DNA from: Lysinibacillus sp. BPa_S21
GTDB lineage: Bacteria; Bacillota; Bacilli; Bacillales_A; Planococcaceae
Assembly (NCBI RefSeq): GCF_023337795.1
Contig: NZ_JALIRS010000005.1
Location: 62,001 to 126,000 of the forward strand
Length of the DNA stretch: 64,000 bases
Direction: 5' to 3'
The position numbers and the translations under genes were made by a program. This document shows, in pieces, positions 53,400-61,612 of this stretch (its first letter is position 1; each line of letters starts with the position of its first letter). The notes beneath the pieces are model-generated. The model had not been told where the DNA came from, ran no database searches, and saw only the letters and a program-made list of their open reading frames with translations.

Positions 53400-54452
53400 A
53401 TGCAACCAATTGAATTAAACAAACGAATTGATACACTAGATTATCTCAGAGGATTTGCTTTATTAGGAATTATTTTAGTGAATATTCCAGGATTACTGCG
53501 GATTAATCTACCAAATACATCTGTAGATGTTTCATATGATAGATTTTTAACACTTTTTGTGGAAGGTAAGTTTTTCACCATTTTTTCATTTTTATTTGGT
53601 GTAGGTTTTTATATTTTTATTTCCCGTGCAATAGCTAAAAATGAACATGCAAATCAATTATTTATTAGAAGAATGATTATTTTATTGCTAATAGGACTTA
53701 TCCACTTTTATTTCCAACCTGGAGAAGCATTAACCCTCTATGCAATATTTGGGCTAATCGCATTACCATTTTACAAAGTTCGTAAAGAAATAAACTTAAC
53801 TATCGGGCTTATACTACTAGGGGTAACCGCTTATTTTGGCATAAAAATTGCAATGCCGTTCCCTTTAATTTTACTAGGATTAGCTGCTGGGCAGTATCGG
53901 ATTTTTGAAAAAATCAACGACAATCGTAAAAATATATTAATTTTCACAGTTATTATGTTCGTTATTAGTATAGGAGGATTGCTGTATCAATGGCACTATG
54001 TCCCAGACGGAATGGTGGACTTTGACAATATCACAGAAGACGAATATACAAAACATGTGACAAATGTTGAACAATTTCCACTTATCGGGCTTCAATTTAG
54101 CCCATTTGTTTCGGCTTTTTACGTAGGTTTATTAATGCTTTTACTGCAACTTCCTTTTTTCCAGGTCTTACTTTCACCATTAAAGGACTACGGCCGTATG
54201 GCATTAACAAATTATTTAGGACAAACAGCGCTAATCTTAATAATCGGTAATGCCTTTCACCTTATGGAAAATATTCATCTCATCCAATCTCTTTGGATTT
54301 GCGTAGGTATATACATTTTCCAATTACTATTTAGTAAGATCTGGGCAAAATTCTTTAAATTTGGTCCATTTGAATGGTTGTGGCGCATGGGTACTTATTG
54401 GACAGTGCCTTCCTTGCTGAAAACTTCTACTAATTCTAAAGAACGTTCCTAA
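53400..54452 (+). CDS. DUF418 membrane protein
   Basis: 350 residues with eight to ten hydrophobic helices. The N-terminal RIDTLDYLRGFALLGIILVNIP and the C-terminal DUF418 block (LKDYGRMALTNYLGQTALILII ... GPFEWLWRMGTY) are characteristic of YeiB/YxaH-type proteins, possibly membrane acyltransferase relatives. The ATG at 53400 follows GAGGAGTGAG; a longer frame from 53379 has no site. Function unknown. Confidence 0.88.
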   Translation: MQPIELNKRIDTLDYLRGFALLGIILVNIPGLLRINLPNTSVDVSYDRFLTLFVEGKFFTIFSFLFGVGFYIFISRAIAKNEHANQLFIRRMIILLLIGLIHFYFQPGEALTLYAIFGLIALPFYKVRKEINLTIGLILLGVTAYFGIKIAMPFPLILLGLAAGQYRIFEKINDNRKNILIFTVIMFVISIGGLLYQWHYVPDGMVDFDNITEDEYTKHVTNVEQFPLIGLQFSPFVSAFYVGLLMLLLQLPFFQVLLSPLKDYGRMALTNYLGQTALILIIGNAFHLMENIHLIQSLWICVGIYIFQLLFSKIWAKFFKFGPFEWLWRMGTYWTVPSLLKTSTNSKERS

Positions 54453-54495
54453 GTAGAAAAGATATTGTTTTAGAAGATGGCAAAGACCTAACTAC

Positions 54496-54542
54496 AAAAA
54501 AGTCCGGGGAAATTTACGAACAGTAACATTCCCCGGACTTTG
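54496..54542. terminator. Bidirectional terminator between the DUF418 and AbrB-type genes
   Basis: AAAGTCCGGGGAAaT...AtTCCCCGGACTTT, an 11-12 bp GC-rich stem with A/T runs on both sides. Confidence 0.85.
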
Positions 54543-54630
54543 TATTTGAATAGATAAATTTGATAAAAGGCCACCTTTTGATCCTCTATATCCATTTAAC
54601 AGAATTGGTATTTTCTCAGCATATCAGCCT

Positions 54631-55656
54631 CTAGATTTTCACTTTTTTCACGAACATCTTCACAAACGGTACGAGGAAAACGGATACGATCAGCACTCGG
54701 AATAGCTGAAATGCGGTAACGATTGTAACCTTTGCATGAACCGAAGCAGCGATAATCCCCATTTGATCAAGCCCACCTGGTACGATACTTAAAAAACCCG
54801 TTCGAAAATCAAGGCTGTAAAAACTCGTCATGACAAATGTTAAGCCATAAGCTGCGCCAACAAAGATACCCGCCGATACAAATGCGTAAAACACATGCTT
54901 CTTCGATAAATGTAAGTCCTCTTTTTTCAATAAAAGTCCGATGTAAATGCCAATCATCAGCTGTGCAATATGCAGTAGTGATAATGGCAATTTCGGTACA
55001 TCAATTCCTATCATATTTATGCCCATCAATAAAAACACTGGGCCAAGCATATAGCCTGTCGGAATTTTTGCCTTTTGTGCTAGCCAACCGGCTACGCCAC
55101 ACACAGCAAGTAATCCTACTAGGCTCCATGAATACGCTCCATTGACAACTAAGTTAGTTCCCCCTGCGCCTGACACCATTAATGGCACAAAGCCGACTAT
55201 CAAAAGAACCCGTAAAATTTGGAAAAACGTAATCACGACCATATCCATATTCTCTTGCTCCTCGGCAAAGGCAACAACTTGGGACATGCCACCGGGTACA
55301 CAACATGTCAACGCAGTCGCAAAATCTAAATCCGTGCGTTTTGCTACTAAATAACTAATAGCAAAAAACAATACAATAAATAAAACGTTTAAAACAATCA
55401 TACTTCCTAAAAATTGTTTAATATCCTGCACCGCTTCTGGTGTAAACGCAAAACCAATGGAATACCCCGCAACGATTAAACCAAAATTACGAAAATATCT
55501 AGGCCATTTCAATTGTACCTTTGTCGATAACTGAACAATTAGCACCGCAGCTATAGCGCCAAGTAACCACGGCATTGGAATATGTAATACATTAAATAAA
55601 ATCGCACCTGTTAAACCAATACATAATGTGATCAACATGTGCTTGTCAAAAATAAA
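54631..55656 (-). CDS. AbrB family membrane protein (AidB regulator/ammonia monooxygenase-like)
   Basis: 341 residues with about ten hydrophobic helices in two repeats, each with a Gly/Pro-rich turn (PMPWLLGAIAAV and IPTGYMLGPVFLL), and C-terminal FLSIVPGGLDQMG paralleling TCCVPGGMSQVV. This is the DUF/AbrB membrane family, not the DNA-binding AbrB. Transport of an unknown substrate is likely. The ATG at 55656 follows GAGGGG at 8 bases. Confidence 0.88.
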   Translation of the reverse strand, partial: FIFDKHMLITLCIGLTGAILFNVLHIPMPWLLGAIAAVLIVQLSTKVQLKWPRYFRNFGLIVAGYSIGFAFTPEAVQDIKQFLGSMIVLNVLFIVLFFAISYLVAKRTDLDFATALTCCVPGGMSQVVAFAEEQENMDMVVITFFQILRVLLIVGFVPLMVSGAGGTNLVVNGAYSWSLVGLLAVCGVAGWLAQKAKIPTGYMLGPVFLLMGINMIGIDVPKLPLSLLHIAQLMIGIYIGLLLKKEDLHLSKKHVFYAFVSAGIFVGAAYGLTFVMTSFYSLDFRTGFLSIVPGGLDQMGIIAASVHAKVTIVTAFQLFRVLIVSVFLVPFVKMFVKKVKI

Positions 55657-55753
55657 CATAGAAGCAACCCCTCGTGACTGTATCATTCTATTATGCCGTG
55701 AACCTGCCTATTTTTCTACTTCACCACTTTTTCGCAAGGTCATATATCGTTAA

Positions 55754-55790
55754 ATTTAAACCTGTTATCTGCAAATTTTAACCTCTTATC
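55754..55790 (+). promoter_or_regulatory. Direct repeats, putative LytTR binding site
   Basis: ATTTAAACCTGTTATC (55754-55769) and ATTTTAACCTCTTATC (55775-55790), 21 bp apart, upstream of the LytTR gene. Two direct repeats two helical turns apart is the usual LytTR operator form, implying autoregulation. Confidence 0.6.
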
Positions 55791-55883
55791 CAAGATTTTC
55801 TCCAAGCCAAAATTTTCTATGCTACATTATTATTACCTGATTCAGTGTTTCTCCATAGCGGGGATATGTAAAGGAGGCCTCCA

Positions 55884-56333
55884 ATGAAAATTCATTTAAC
55901 AATCAATAGTACATTAGAAGAAACTGAGGTTCATATACATGCAAAGGAATACAACGAGCAAATTGAACGACTGATGAAGCAGCTACAAACTTCACAAACA
56001 ACGATGTTAGATGGCTATTTTCAGCAGGAAATTCATATGCTAAAAATTTCGGATATTTACTCCATTTACGCAGAGGGTGCAAAAGTCTTTTTGCAAACGG
56101 AAGAACAAGAATTCGAAACGAAGCGTAAATTATATGAGCTAGAAGCACAATTAGCGAAAGACTTCGCTCGAGTCAGCAAATCAACACTCGTTAACATTAA
56201 CAAAATTGCCTCTATTCAAATGGGTAAAATCGGAACAACAGAATTAATTTTAGAAAACGATGTGTCCGTCCATGTTAGCCGCAAATATTTAAAAGAACTA
56301 AAACAACACTTAGGAATTGGGAGGGACTCCTAA
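55884..56333 (+). CDS. LytTR DNA-binding regulator (no receiver domain)
   Basis: 149 residues. Residues 1-45 are a short N-terminal region. 46-145 is a LytTR domain (LKISDIYSIYAEGAKVFLQT ... FARVSKSTLVNINKIASIQ ... VSVHVSRKYLKELKQHL). There is no phospho-receiver. Such genes pair with a DUF3021 membrane protein that inhibits them. The ATG follows AAAGGAGG. It heads a four-gene operon with a DUF3021 protein and an ABC exporter. Confidence 0.92.
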   Translation: MKIHLTINSTLEETEVHIHAKEYNEQIERLMKQLQTSQTTMLDGYFQQEIHMLKISDIYSIYAEGAKVFLQTEEQEFETKRKLYELEAQLAKDFARVSKSTLVNINKIASIQMGKIGTTELILENDVSVHVSRKYLKELKQHLGIGRDS

Positions 56334-56334
56334 T

Positions 56335-56742
56335 ATGAAAAAATTTATACGTATGATGACAATCGGTTTACTCATATCACTAAGCTCTTCCTACGCCTTA
56401 GTAACATTAAGTGTCATATCTAATAACGCGGTGGTATCAGGGCCTGAATTACTTGAGCAAATTATCATTGCTGCCATACTAGGGGCTGTAATAGGTCTAC
56501 TGTCCATTATCTATGATATTGAACGATTACCTTTTATCGCTCAATTTATTCTTCATGTAATTGCGGTTACGTTGTGTGTCATGATTGCAGGCTATTTCGG
56601 ACGTTGGTTTGAACATTCAAGCATTACGTACATTTTTATAAGTGAAGCTATTATTTTCATTATCGCTTGGTGCATTATTTATGTACTTCAAAAAAGTGAT
56701 ATTGCAAAAATCAATCAAGAAATTCAAAAAAGAAAGGAATAA
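56335..56742 (+). CDS. DUF3021 membrane protein, LytTR partner
   Basis: 135 residues with four hydrophobic helices. Typical of DUF3021 proteins, which bind and restrain the LytTR regulator encoded just upstream. The ATG at 56335 follows GGGAGGG and lies 1 base past the LytTR stop, so the two are translationally coupled. Confidence 0.88.
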   Translation: MKKFIRMMTIGLLISLSSSYALVTLSVISNNAVVSGPELLEQIIIAAILGAVIGLLSIIYDIERLPFIAQFILHVIAVTLCVMIAGYFGRWFEHSSITYIFISEAIIFIIAWCIIYVLQKSDIAKINQEIQKRKE

Positions 56743-56747
56743 ACAAT

Positions 56748-57668
56748 ATGACCTTTGCTATACAAGTTGAAAATCTATGTAAGCAATATGGTGAACAACA
56801 GGCCGTCAAGGGGATTTCGTTCACGGTTGAACATGGCTCCCTCTTCGCCTTTTTAGGTGCGAATGGTGCGGGGAAATCAACGACCATTGAAATACTCTGT
56901 ACATTATTAAAAAAATCAAGCGGTACAGTAAATATTAATGGCTATACACTTGATGCAAGCAATGACAATGGGGAAATTCGAAAATCCATTGGTGTCGTAT
57001 TCCAGCAAAGTTTACTTGATGCACGATTAACGGTGCAGGAAAATATACTACATCGTGGTAAAACATATGGCTTATCGAAAAAGCAATTGGCCGATAATTA
57101 TCAATTTGTTTCAACATATCTTCATTTAGCTGATATAGAAAATCGCAAATATGGCACTTTATCAGGTGGTCAAAAAAGGCGCGCTGATATTGCTCGAGCC
57201 CTTATCCATCGACCAAAAATATTGTTTTTAGATGAACCGACAACTGGGCTTGATCCACAAACACGTCAATTCGTTTGGCAAGCCATAAAGCAGCTTCAGC
57301 TTGAAACAAATATGACTGTTTTTTTAACAACGCATTATATGGAGGAAGCGGCAGTTGCTCATCAAGTCATCGTCTTAAAAGAAGGAGAAATTGTTGCTGA
57401 AGGGACACCTGATGAACTTAAAACCAAATACGCCTATGATTCAATGGCAATTGTTTTTCATAATAGTTCTGACGGGATACAGTGGCTCGAGAAAAATGCT
57501 ATTTCCTATACAGAAAAACTAGGTATTTTCTCTATCCGAGTCGACTCGACACTTCATGCTTTAACGCTCTTAAAAAAAGCGGAGCCGCTTATTGCTTCGT
57601 TTGAAGTCATCAAAGGTACGATGGATGATGTCTTTCTTCATATTATGGCCGAGGGAGGTGCAGCTTAA
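56748..57668 (+). CDS. ABC transporter ATP-binding protein
   Basis: 306 residues. Walker A is GANGAGKSTT, Q-loop region is VVFQQSLLDARLTV, signature is LSGGQKRRADIARAL, Walker B is ILFLDEPTTGLDP and the H-loop is TTHYMEEA. The C-terminal ~70 residues match the DrrA-like accessory domain. It starts 5 bases after the DUF3021 stop and shares 1 base (TAATG) with the permease. Probably exports a drug, lipid or peptide. Confidence 0.93.
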   Translation: MTFAIQVENLCKQYGEQQAVKGISFTVEHGSLFAFLGANGAGKSTTIEILCTLLKKSSGTVNINGYTLDASNDNGEIRKSIGVVFQQSLLDARLTVQENILHRGKTYGLSKKQLADNYQFVSTYLHLADIENRKYGTLSGGQKRRADIARALIHRPKILFLDEPTTGLDPQTRQFVWQAIKQLQLETNMTVFLTTHYMEEAAVAHQVIVLKEGEIVAEGTPDELKTKYAYDSMAIVFHNSSDGIQWLEKNAISYTEKLGIFSIRVDSTLHALTLLKKAEPLIASFEVIKGTMDDVFLHIMAEGGAA

Positions 57669-58543
57669 TGGAAGCATTATTTAGCTTAGTCAAACGAAAT
57701 AACAAGGTTTTCAGACGTAATAAAACACAAGTCTTCTACTCGCTGCTTTCTGTCATTATTGTCATTGTCCTTTACGCAGTATTTCTTCAAAAATCACAAA
57801 TTAATGCCATTGAGGAAATGATAAAAACAACTCCAGAATTGGTCACAATGGTCAATGAATGGATTGTCGCTGGTTTACTCTCTATGATCGCCGTTACCAC
57901 TACGCTTGCTGCATATGGCATTGCTGTTAGGGACCTTGAATCAAAAGCGCAAGCTGATTTTTTAACAGCACCCATCTCACGGGCAACCATCCAATTTAGC
58001 TATGTATTAAATTCATTTATCATTGGCTGTATCTTTTCCTTTATCGCCCTTATTGGCTGCGAAATTTTTATCGCATCAACTGGCGGTCAGCTACTTAGCT
58101 TTGGGGATTTCTTGAAAGTAGTCGGCATACTAGTTTTATCTGTGTTACTTGCCAGTGTTTTTAATCTCTTCCTTGTGTTACTTGCCAATAGCGAACATTC
58201 ATTTTCAACGCTCAGTACAATCATTGGTACAGCACTCGGTTTCTTATGTGGTGTTTATGTACCTGTTGGTGCCCTTCCAAGCTTTGCTCAAAATATTATT
58301 ATGTATTTTCCTATTAGCCACACAACTTTACTATTACGCAATGCGTTTATGGAGAGCTCAATTTCCAAGGTTTTCGAAGGTGCGCCTGCTTCACAGGTAG
58401 AAGAATACAAAAAAGTGTATGGCATTGTCTATGACCTTCATGGAAACATACTAAGTACCTCAACAAGCATGATCATTATTGTCGTCACAATTATTGTGCT
58501 AGCCATCGTATCGATTATTATTTTTAAAAAGAAAAATAAATAA
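57668..58543 (+). CDS. ABC-2 type transporter permease
   Basis: 291 residues with six hydrophobic helices. A large extracytoplasmic segment between helices 1 and 2 (KSQINAIEEMIKTTPELV) and a second between helices 5 and 6. Pairs with the upstream ATPase, with a one-base overlap. The whole LytTR-DUF3021-ABC cassette is probably self-inducing in response to its substrate. Confidence 0.92.
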   Translation: MEALFSLVKRNNKVFRRNKTQVFYSLLSVIIVIVLYAVFLQKSQINAIEEMIKTTPELVTMVNEWIVAGLLSMIAVTTTLAAYGIAVRDLESKAQADFLTAPISRATIQFSYVLNSFIIGCIFSFIALIGCEIFIASTGGQLLSFGDFLKVVGILVLSVLLASVFNLFLVLLANSEHSFSTLSTIIGTALGFLCGVYVPVGALPSFAQNIIMYFPISHTTLLLRNAFMESSISKVFEGAPASQVEEYKKVYGIVYDLHGNILSTSTSMIIIVVTIIVLAIVSIIIFKKKNK

Positions 58544-58551
58544 ACACTTTC

Positions 58552-58582
58552 GCACATCGTTTATAAAACGATGTGTTTTTAT
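58552..58582 (+). terminator. Intrinsic terminator after the ABC operon
   Basis: CACATCGTTtataaAACGATGTG followed by TTTTTATT. Confidence 0.85.
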
Positions 58583-58665
58583 TGATTTTATCCAAACAAT
58601 TTGTTATTTTAATAATAAATAAGCAAACAAAATAAATATTCGTTTGTTTTTTAGGAGGATTTCCA

Positions 58666-59421
58666 ATGGATGTACATGAATTATTTTGGCAGGCTTCGAT
58701 CCATGACATAAAAAAAGGCTACAATGATGACGCAACACACTTCACTTGTTTGCTTTGCGGAGAAAAAATTGAAAAGGGTATTATTTATCCACATGAAGGT
58801 GTTCTCTACGAGGCAGAAAAATTTATGCAACATCATATGACCGCTGTCCATCGATCTGTATTTCATTATTTAAATGGCCTTCATAAAAAAATGACAGGAC
58901 TAACTGATCATCAAAGTCATATTTTACGCTTATTTTATGAAGGAAAAAGCGATCAAGACATTAAAGAAGAGCTGGAAATTGGTAGTGCAGCAACGATACG
59001 TCACCATCGTTTTGCACTGAAAGAAAAGGAACGACAAGCGAAAACGTTTCTTGCAATGATGGAGCTTTTAAAAGAACAAAATCAAAAGGAAGACAGCTTT
59101 GTACCTATTCACAAAACGGCAACGATGGTCGATGATCGCTATAATATTACGATTTCTGAAGAACAGCAATTACTCGAAAAGTACTTTCCAAATGGTTTGG
59201 ACAAAGAGCTTGTCCGATTCCCAAAGCGTGAAAAACATAAAATTGTCATACTCCGTGCCATCACAAAGCTTTTCGATGAAACAAAACAGTATTCCGAAAA
59301 GGAATTAAACGAAATAATCCAACCGATATATGAGGACTATGTGCAAATACGTCGCTATTTAATCGAATACGGCTTCATGGATCGAAAAGAGGATGGCAGT
59401 GCGTACTGGATAAAAAAATAA
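58666..59421 (+). CDS. DUF2087 HTH regulator with N-terminal zinc finger
   Basis: 251 residues. N-terminal CLLCGEKIEKG ... HHMTAVH looks like a C2H2-type zinc site. Residues 75-115 form a LuxR-like HTH (LTDHQSHILRLFYEGKSDQDIKEELEIGSAATIRHH). The C-terminal ~75 residues are DUF2087 (RFPKREKHKIVILRAITKLFDETKQYSEKELNEII ... IRRYLIEYGFMDRKEDGSAYW). The ATG follows TTAGGAGG. It is followed by a GIY-YIG protein in the same direction. Confidence 0.88.
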   Translation: MDVHELFWQASIHDIKKGYNDDATHFTCLLCGEKIEKGIIYPHEGVLYEAEKFMQHHMTAVHRSVFHYLNGLHKKMTGLTDHQSHILRLFYEGKSDQDIKEELEIGSAATIRHHRFALKEKERQAKTFLAMMELLKEQNQKEDSFVPIHKTATMVDDRYNITISEEQQLLEKYFPNGLDKELVRFPKREKHKIVILRAITKLFDETKQYSEKELNEIIQPIYEDYVQIRRYLIEYGFMDRKEDGSAYWIKK

Positions 59422-59437
59422 GAAAGCAGGGTTAGCA

Positions 59438-59779
59438 ATGGACCATAAAAAAGAATTAAAGGAAATGTATAAAGAAATAAAAATCGAAGCTGGTGTTTTC
59501 ACCATGACTAATAAACAAAATGGTAAAGTGTTTGTTGGCAGCTTCAATAATTTAAAACGCTTAAACGGTTTTCAATTTATGTTAAAAACAAATACACATA
59601 CGAATAAAGAACTACAAGCTGATTACAACACCTTCGGCAATGATGCTTTTGATATTGAAGTTGTGGAATATTTGAAGAAAAAAGAAGAAGGCTATTTCGA
59701 TCCCAAAAAAGAGCTAGAAAAGCTGGAACAAAAATGGCTCGACAAGCTTCAGCCATTTGGTGAACGTGGCTATAACTAG
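59438..59779 (+). CDS. GIY-YIG family protein
   Basis: 113 residues. The two strands appear as AGVFTMTN and GKVFVGS, where GIY/YIG would normally read, so the motif is degenerate. The rest (TNKELQADYNTFGNDAFDIEVVEYL and LEQKWLDKLQPFGERGYN) fits GIY-YIG proteins of the YurQ-like group. The conserved acidic residue near the end is present. It could be a nuclease or an inactive DNA-binding relative. It starts 16 bases after the DUF2087 gene, so the pair are probably one operon. Confidence 0.8.
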   Translation: MDHKKELKEMYKEIKIEAGVFTMTNKQNGKVFVGSFNNLKRLNGFQFMLKTNTHTNKELQADYNTFGNDAFDIEVVEYLKKKEEGYFDPKKELEKLEQKWLDKLQPFGERGYN

Positions 59780-59786
59780 GTAACAC

Positions 59787-59847
59787 AAAAAAGAATCTGT
59801 TTTCTCCGAGATTTTAAGCTTTGAGAAACTTGCAGATTCTTTTTTAA
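59787..59847 (+). terminator. Terminator after the GIY-YIG gene
   Basis: AAAAAAGAATCTG ... CAGATTCTTTTTT, 13-bp stem with a long loop and T run. Confidence 0.75.
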
Positions 59848-59936
59848 TTTCATATATTTGTTGTTTCGCATGGGGAATCACTACTTGCAGGTATTTCTTT
59901 TCGTTAGTAGAGCAAATACCAGTTGGATCTGAGCAG

Positions 59937-60136
59937 TTCTTTGGCTGGCCTGAGCACTTTTCTCCTGCACCTGAGCAGTTCTTTGACCTACCCGAGCACT
60001 TTCACCTGGCACCTGAGCAGTTCTTTGACCTACCCGAGCACTTTTCTCCTGCACCTGAGCAGTTCTTTGAGCAACCCGAGCACTTTTCACTCGCACCCGA
60101 TCAATTCTTTGATTATCCTGAGCAGTTTTCTCTTTC
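59937..60136. repeat. Tandem array, 21-bp unit (nine full units)
   Basis: Units of the type TTCTTTGACCTACCCGAGCAC alternate with TTTTCTCCTGCACCTGAGCAG, starting every 21 bp from 59937, giving a 42-bp higher-order period. A minus-strand frame reads a heptapeptide repeat but lacks start signals. Lies between the GIY-YIG and YjbR-type genes. Confidence 0.88.
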
Positions 60137-60189
60137 ACCTTAGTTTTTCTTCGCTGGCATCCCCTATTTCTCCTGCTTGTTCTCTCACT

Positions 60190-60549
60190 TCATTTCAGAA
60201 TTTCCTGCTGAGCTTTTTTTGTTAGCTTTCCAAACACTAACTCATAAGAGTGTTGGATTAACTTTTCAACTACATCCATAGGTACATCATCTACATCCAT
60301 ATAGATTGAATTCCAATGTGTTTTATTCATATAATAGCCTGGAATAATGCTTTCATAAGCTTCTCTCAGCTCTTCCGCTCGCTTAGGTTCGCATTTTACT
60401 GTAAGTACCGGTCTTCCTGTAGCATCTCCGCCCATCATCCCATACATTTTACCCCCAATATGATAGCGATCTGCTTGCCATTCTTCTTTGTAATCATGCG
60501 TTGTTCCATGAAGCTTTAAGCAATAAGAGTGAATTGTTTCTTTGTTCAT
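60190..60549 (-). CDS. MmcQ/YjbR family protein
   Basis: 119 residues. Typical CyaY-like fold sequence: MNKETIHSYCLKLHGTTHDYKEEW ... GGKMYGMM ... VLTVKCEPKRAEELREAYESIIPGYYMNKTHWNSIYMD. It is possibly DNA-binding; function not established. The ATG at 60549 follows AAAGGGGTTAC; upstream codons to 60624 run through an inverted repeat and promoter. Confidence 0.9.
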   Translation of the reverse strand: MNKETIHSYCLKLHGTTHDYKEEWQADRYHIGGKMYGMMGGDATGRPVLTVKCEPKRAEELREAYESIIPGYYMNKTHWNSIYMDVDDVPMDVVEKLIQHSYELVFGKLTKKAQQEILK

Positions 60550-60582
60550 TATGTAACCCCTTTCCTCTAAAATCATAAAAAA

Positions 60583-60621
60583 CACACGTTCGATTATTTT
60601 AAGTATAATCATAAACGTGTG
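60583..60621 (-). promoter_or_regulatory. Inverted repeat flanking the YjbR-type gene promoter
   Basis: CACACGTT (60583-60590) and AACGTGTG (60614-60621), exact 8-bp arms 23 bases apart, enclosing AT-rich sequence with a TTATAC-like -10. Looks like an operator 34 to 72 bases upstream of the start. The regulator is unknown. Confidence 0.5.
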
Positions 60622-60693
60622 CAAAATAAATGAATATTTATTTTGAATTACCTGACAAATTAGCGAGTAGGAGCGTCAGGCAAAACATATTAT

Positions 60694-61509
60694 TCACTTT
60701 ATGCCTCGATCAAACATACCGATGACCTCAGTAGTTTGCAATATATTAACAAATGATTTAGGATCTGTTTCCTTGATCATACCTTTAACTTCAGCAAGCT
60801 GATAGCGTGTAATGACGGTAATTAAAACTTTTCGCCCTTCGCCTGAATAAGCTCCCTTCGCATCCATAATGGTTACACCTCGATGAAGCTTTTCCAGTAG
60901 CTGCTGTTTTACTTCCTCGCCCTTGCTCGTAATAATCATCAGTGTCAATTTAATATTACTCGTATGAATGGTGTCGACTACCTTTCCTGTAGCATAAATC
61001 GATACGAGCGTCAGTAATGCCGCATCCCAGCTAAAAACAAATCCGGAGATAGCTACAACGACCCCATTCATCGCTGAGATTAATGTACCCAGTGGAAAAT
61101 CACGTTTGCGACTTAGCAGCATCGCTATAATATCAAAACCTCCAGAGGAACCTGCCGCACGAAAAATCATACCCATCCCTAAGCCCACAATAACCCCACC
61201 GAATAATGAGGCAAGAATTGGATCTTGTGTAGCTTTATGAATGGGGATAATATACAAACTTACTGACAAGACAACTACTGAAAGAATGGTATATCCAATA
61301 AATCGCTTCCCTAGCTTTAGAACTCCTAAAATAAGCAGCGGCAAATTCAATAGTAAATTTAAAACCCCTGTATTCAAGGGTGTAACAATCCCAAGCATGA
61401 TAGCAATCCCGCTTAATCCCCCACTTAAAATCTCATGTGGAATTAACAAAAAATTGTAGGCAAAGGCGACTACTATCGATGACAGTGTAATAACAACAAT
61501 ATTACGCAT
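60694..61509 (-). CDS. YitT family membrane protein
   Basis: 271 residues. Five or six hydrophobic helices (LSSIVVAFAYNFLLIPHEILSGGLSGIAIML; GSSGGFDIIAMLLSRK) then the cytoplasmic DUF2179 domain (TIMDAKGAYSGEGRKVLITVITRYQLAEVKGMIKETDP). Family members are multicopy in Bacillales; transport role unknown. The ATG follows GGGGAATT. Single gene. Confidence 0.92.
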   Translation of the reverse strand: MRNIVVITLSSIVVAFAYNFLLIPHEILSGGLSGIAIMLGIVTPLNTGVLNLLLNLPLLILGVLKLGKRFIGYTILSVVVLSVSLYIIPIHKATQDPILASLFGGVIVGLGMGMIFRAAGSSGGFDIIAMLLSRKRDFPLGTLISAMNGVVVAISGFVFSWDAALLTLVSIYATGKVVDTIHTSNIKLTLMIITSKGEEVKQQLLEKLHRGVTIMDAKGAYSGEGRKVLITVITRYQLAEVKGMIKETDPKSFVNILQTTEVIGMFDRGIK

Positions 61510-61612
61510 AACAATTCCCCTATCATGAACGTACGAGTTTTGAACTACTTTCCCTTAGAATACCCAACTTATTCATTCAAAAAACGCACTATTACAGTTA
61601 AAACACCGACAT

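Noticed and set aside
54631-55656. AbrB transition-state DNA-binding regulator
   Set aside because: The protein is a ten-helix membrane protein of the unrelated AidB/ammonia monooxygenase-type AbrB family.
59881-60138. 85-codon minus-strand frame with heptapeptide repeats
   Set aside because: Low-complexity translation of the 21-bp array; weak start and no family.
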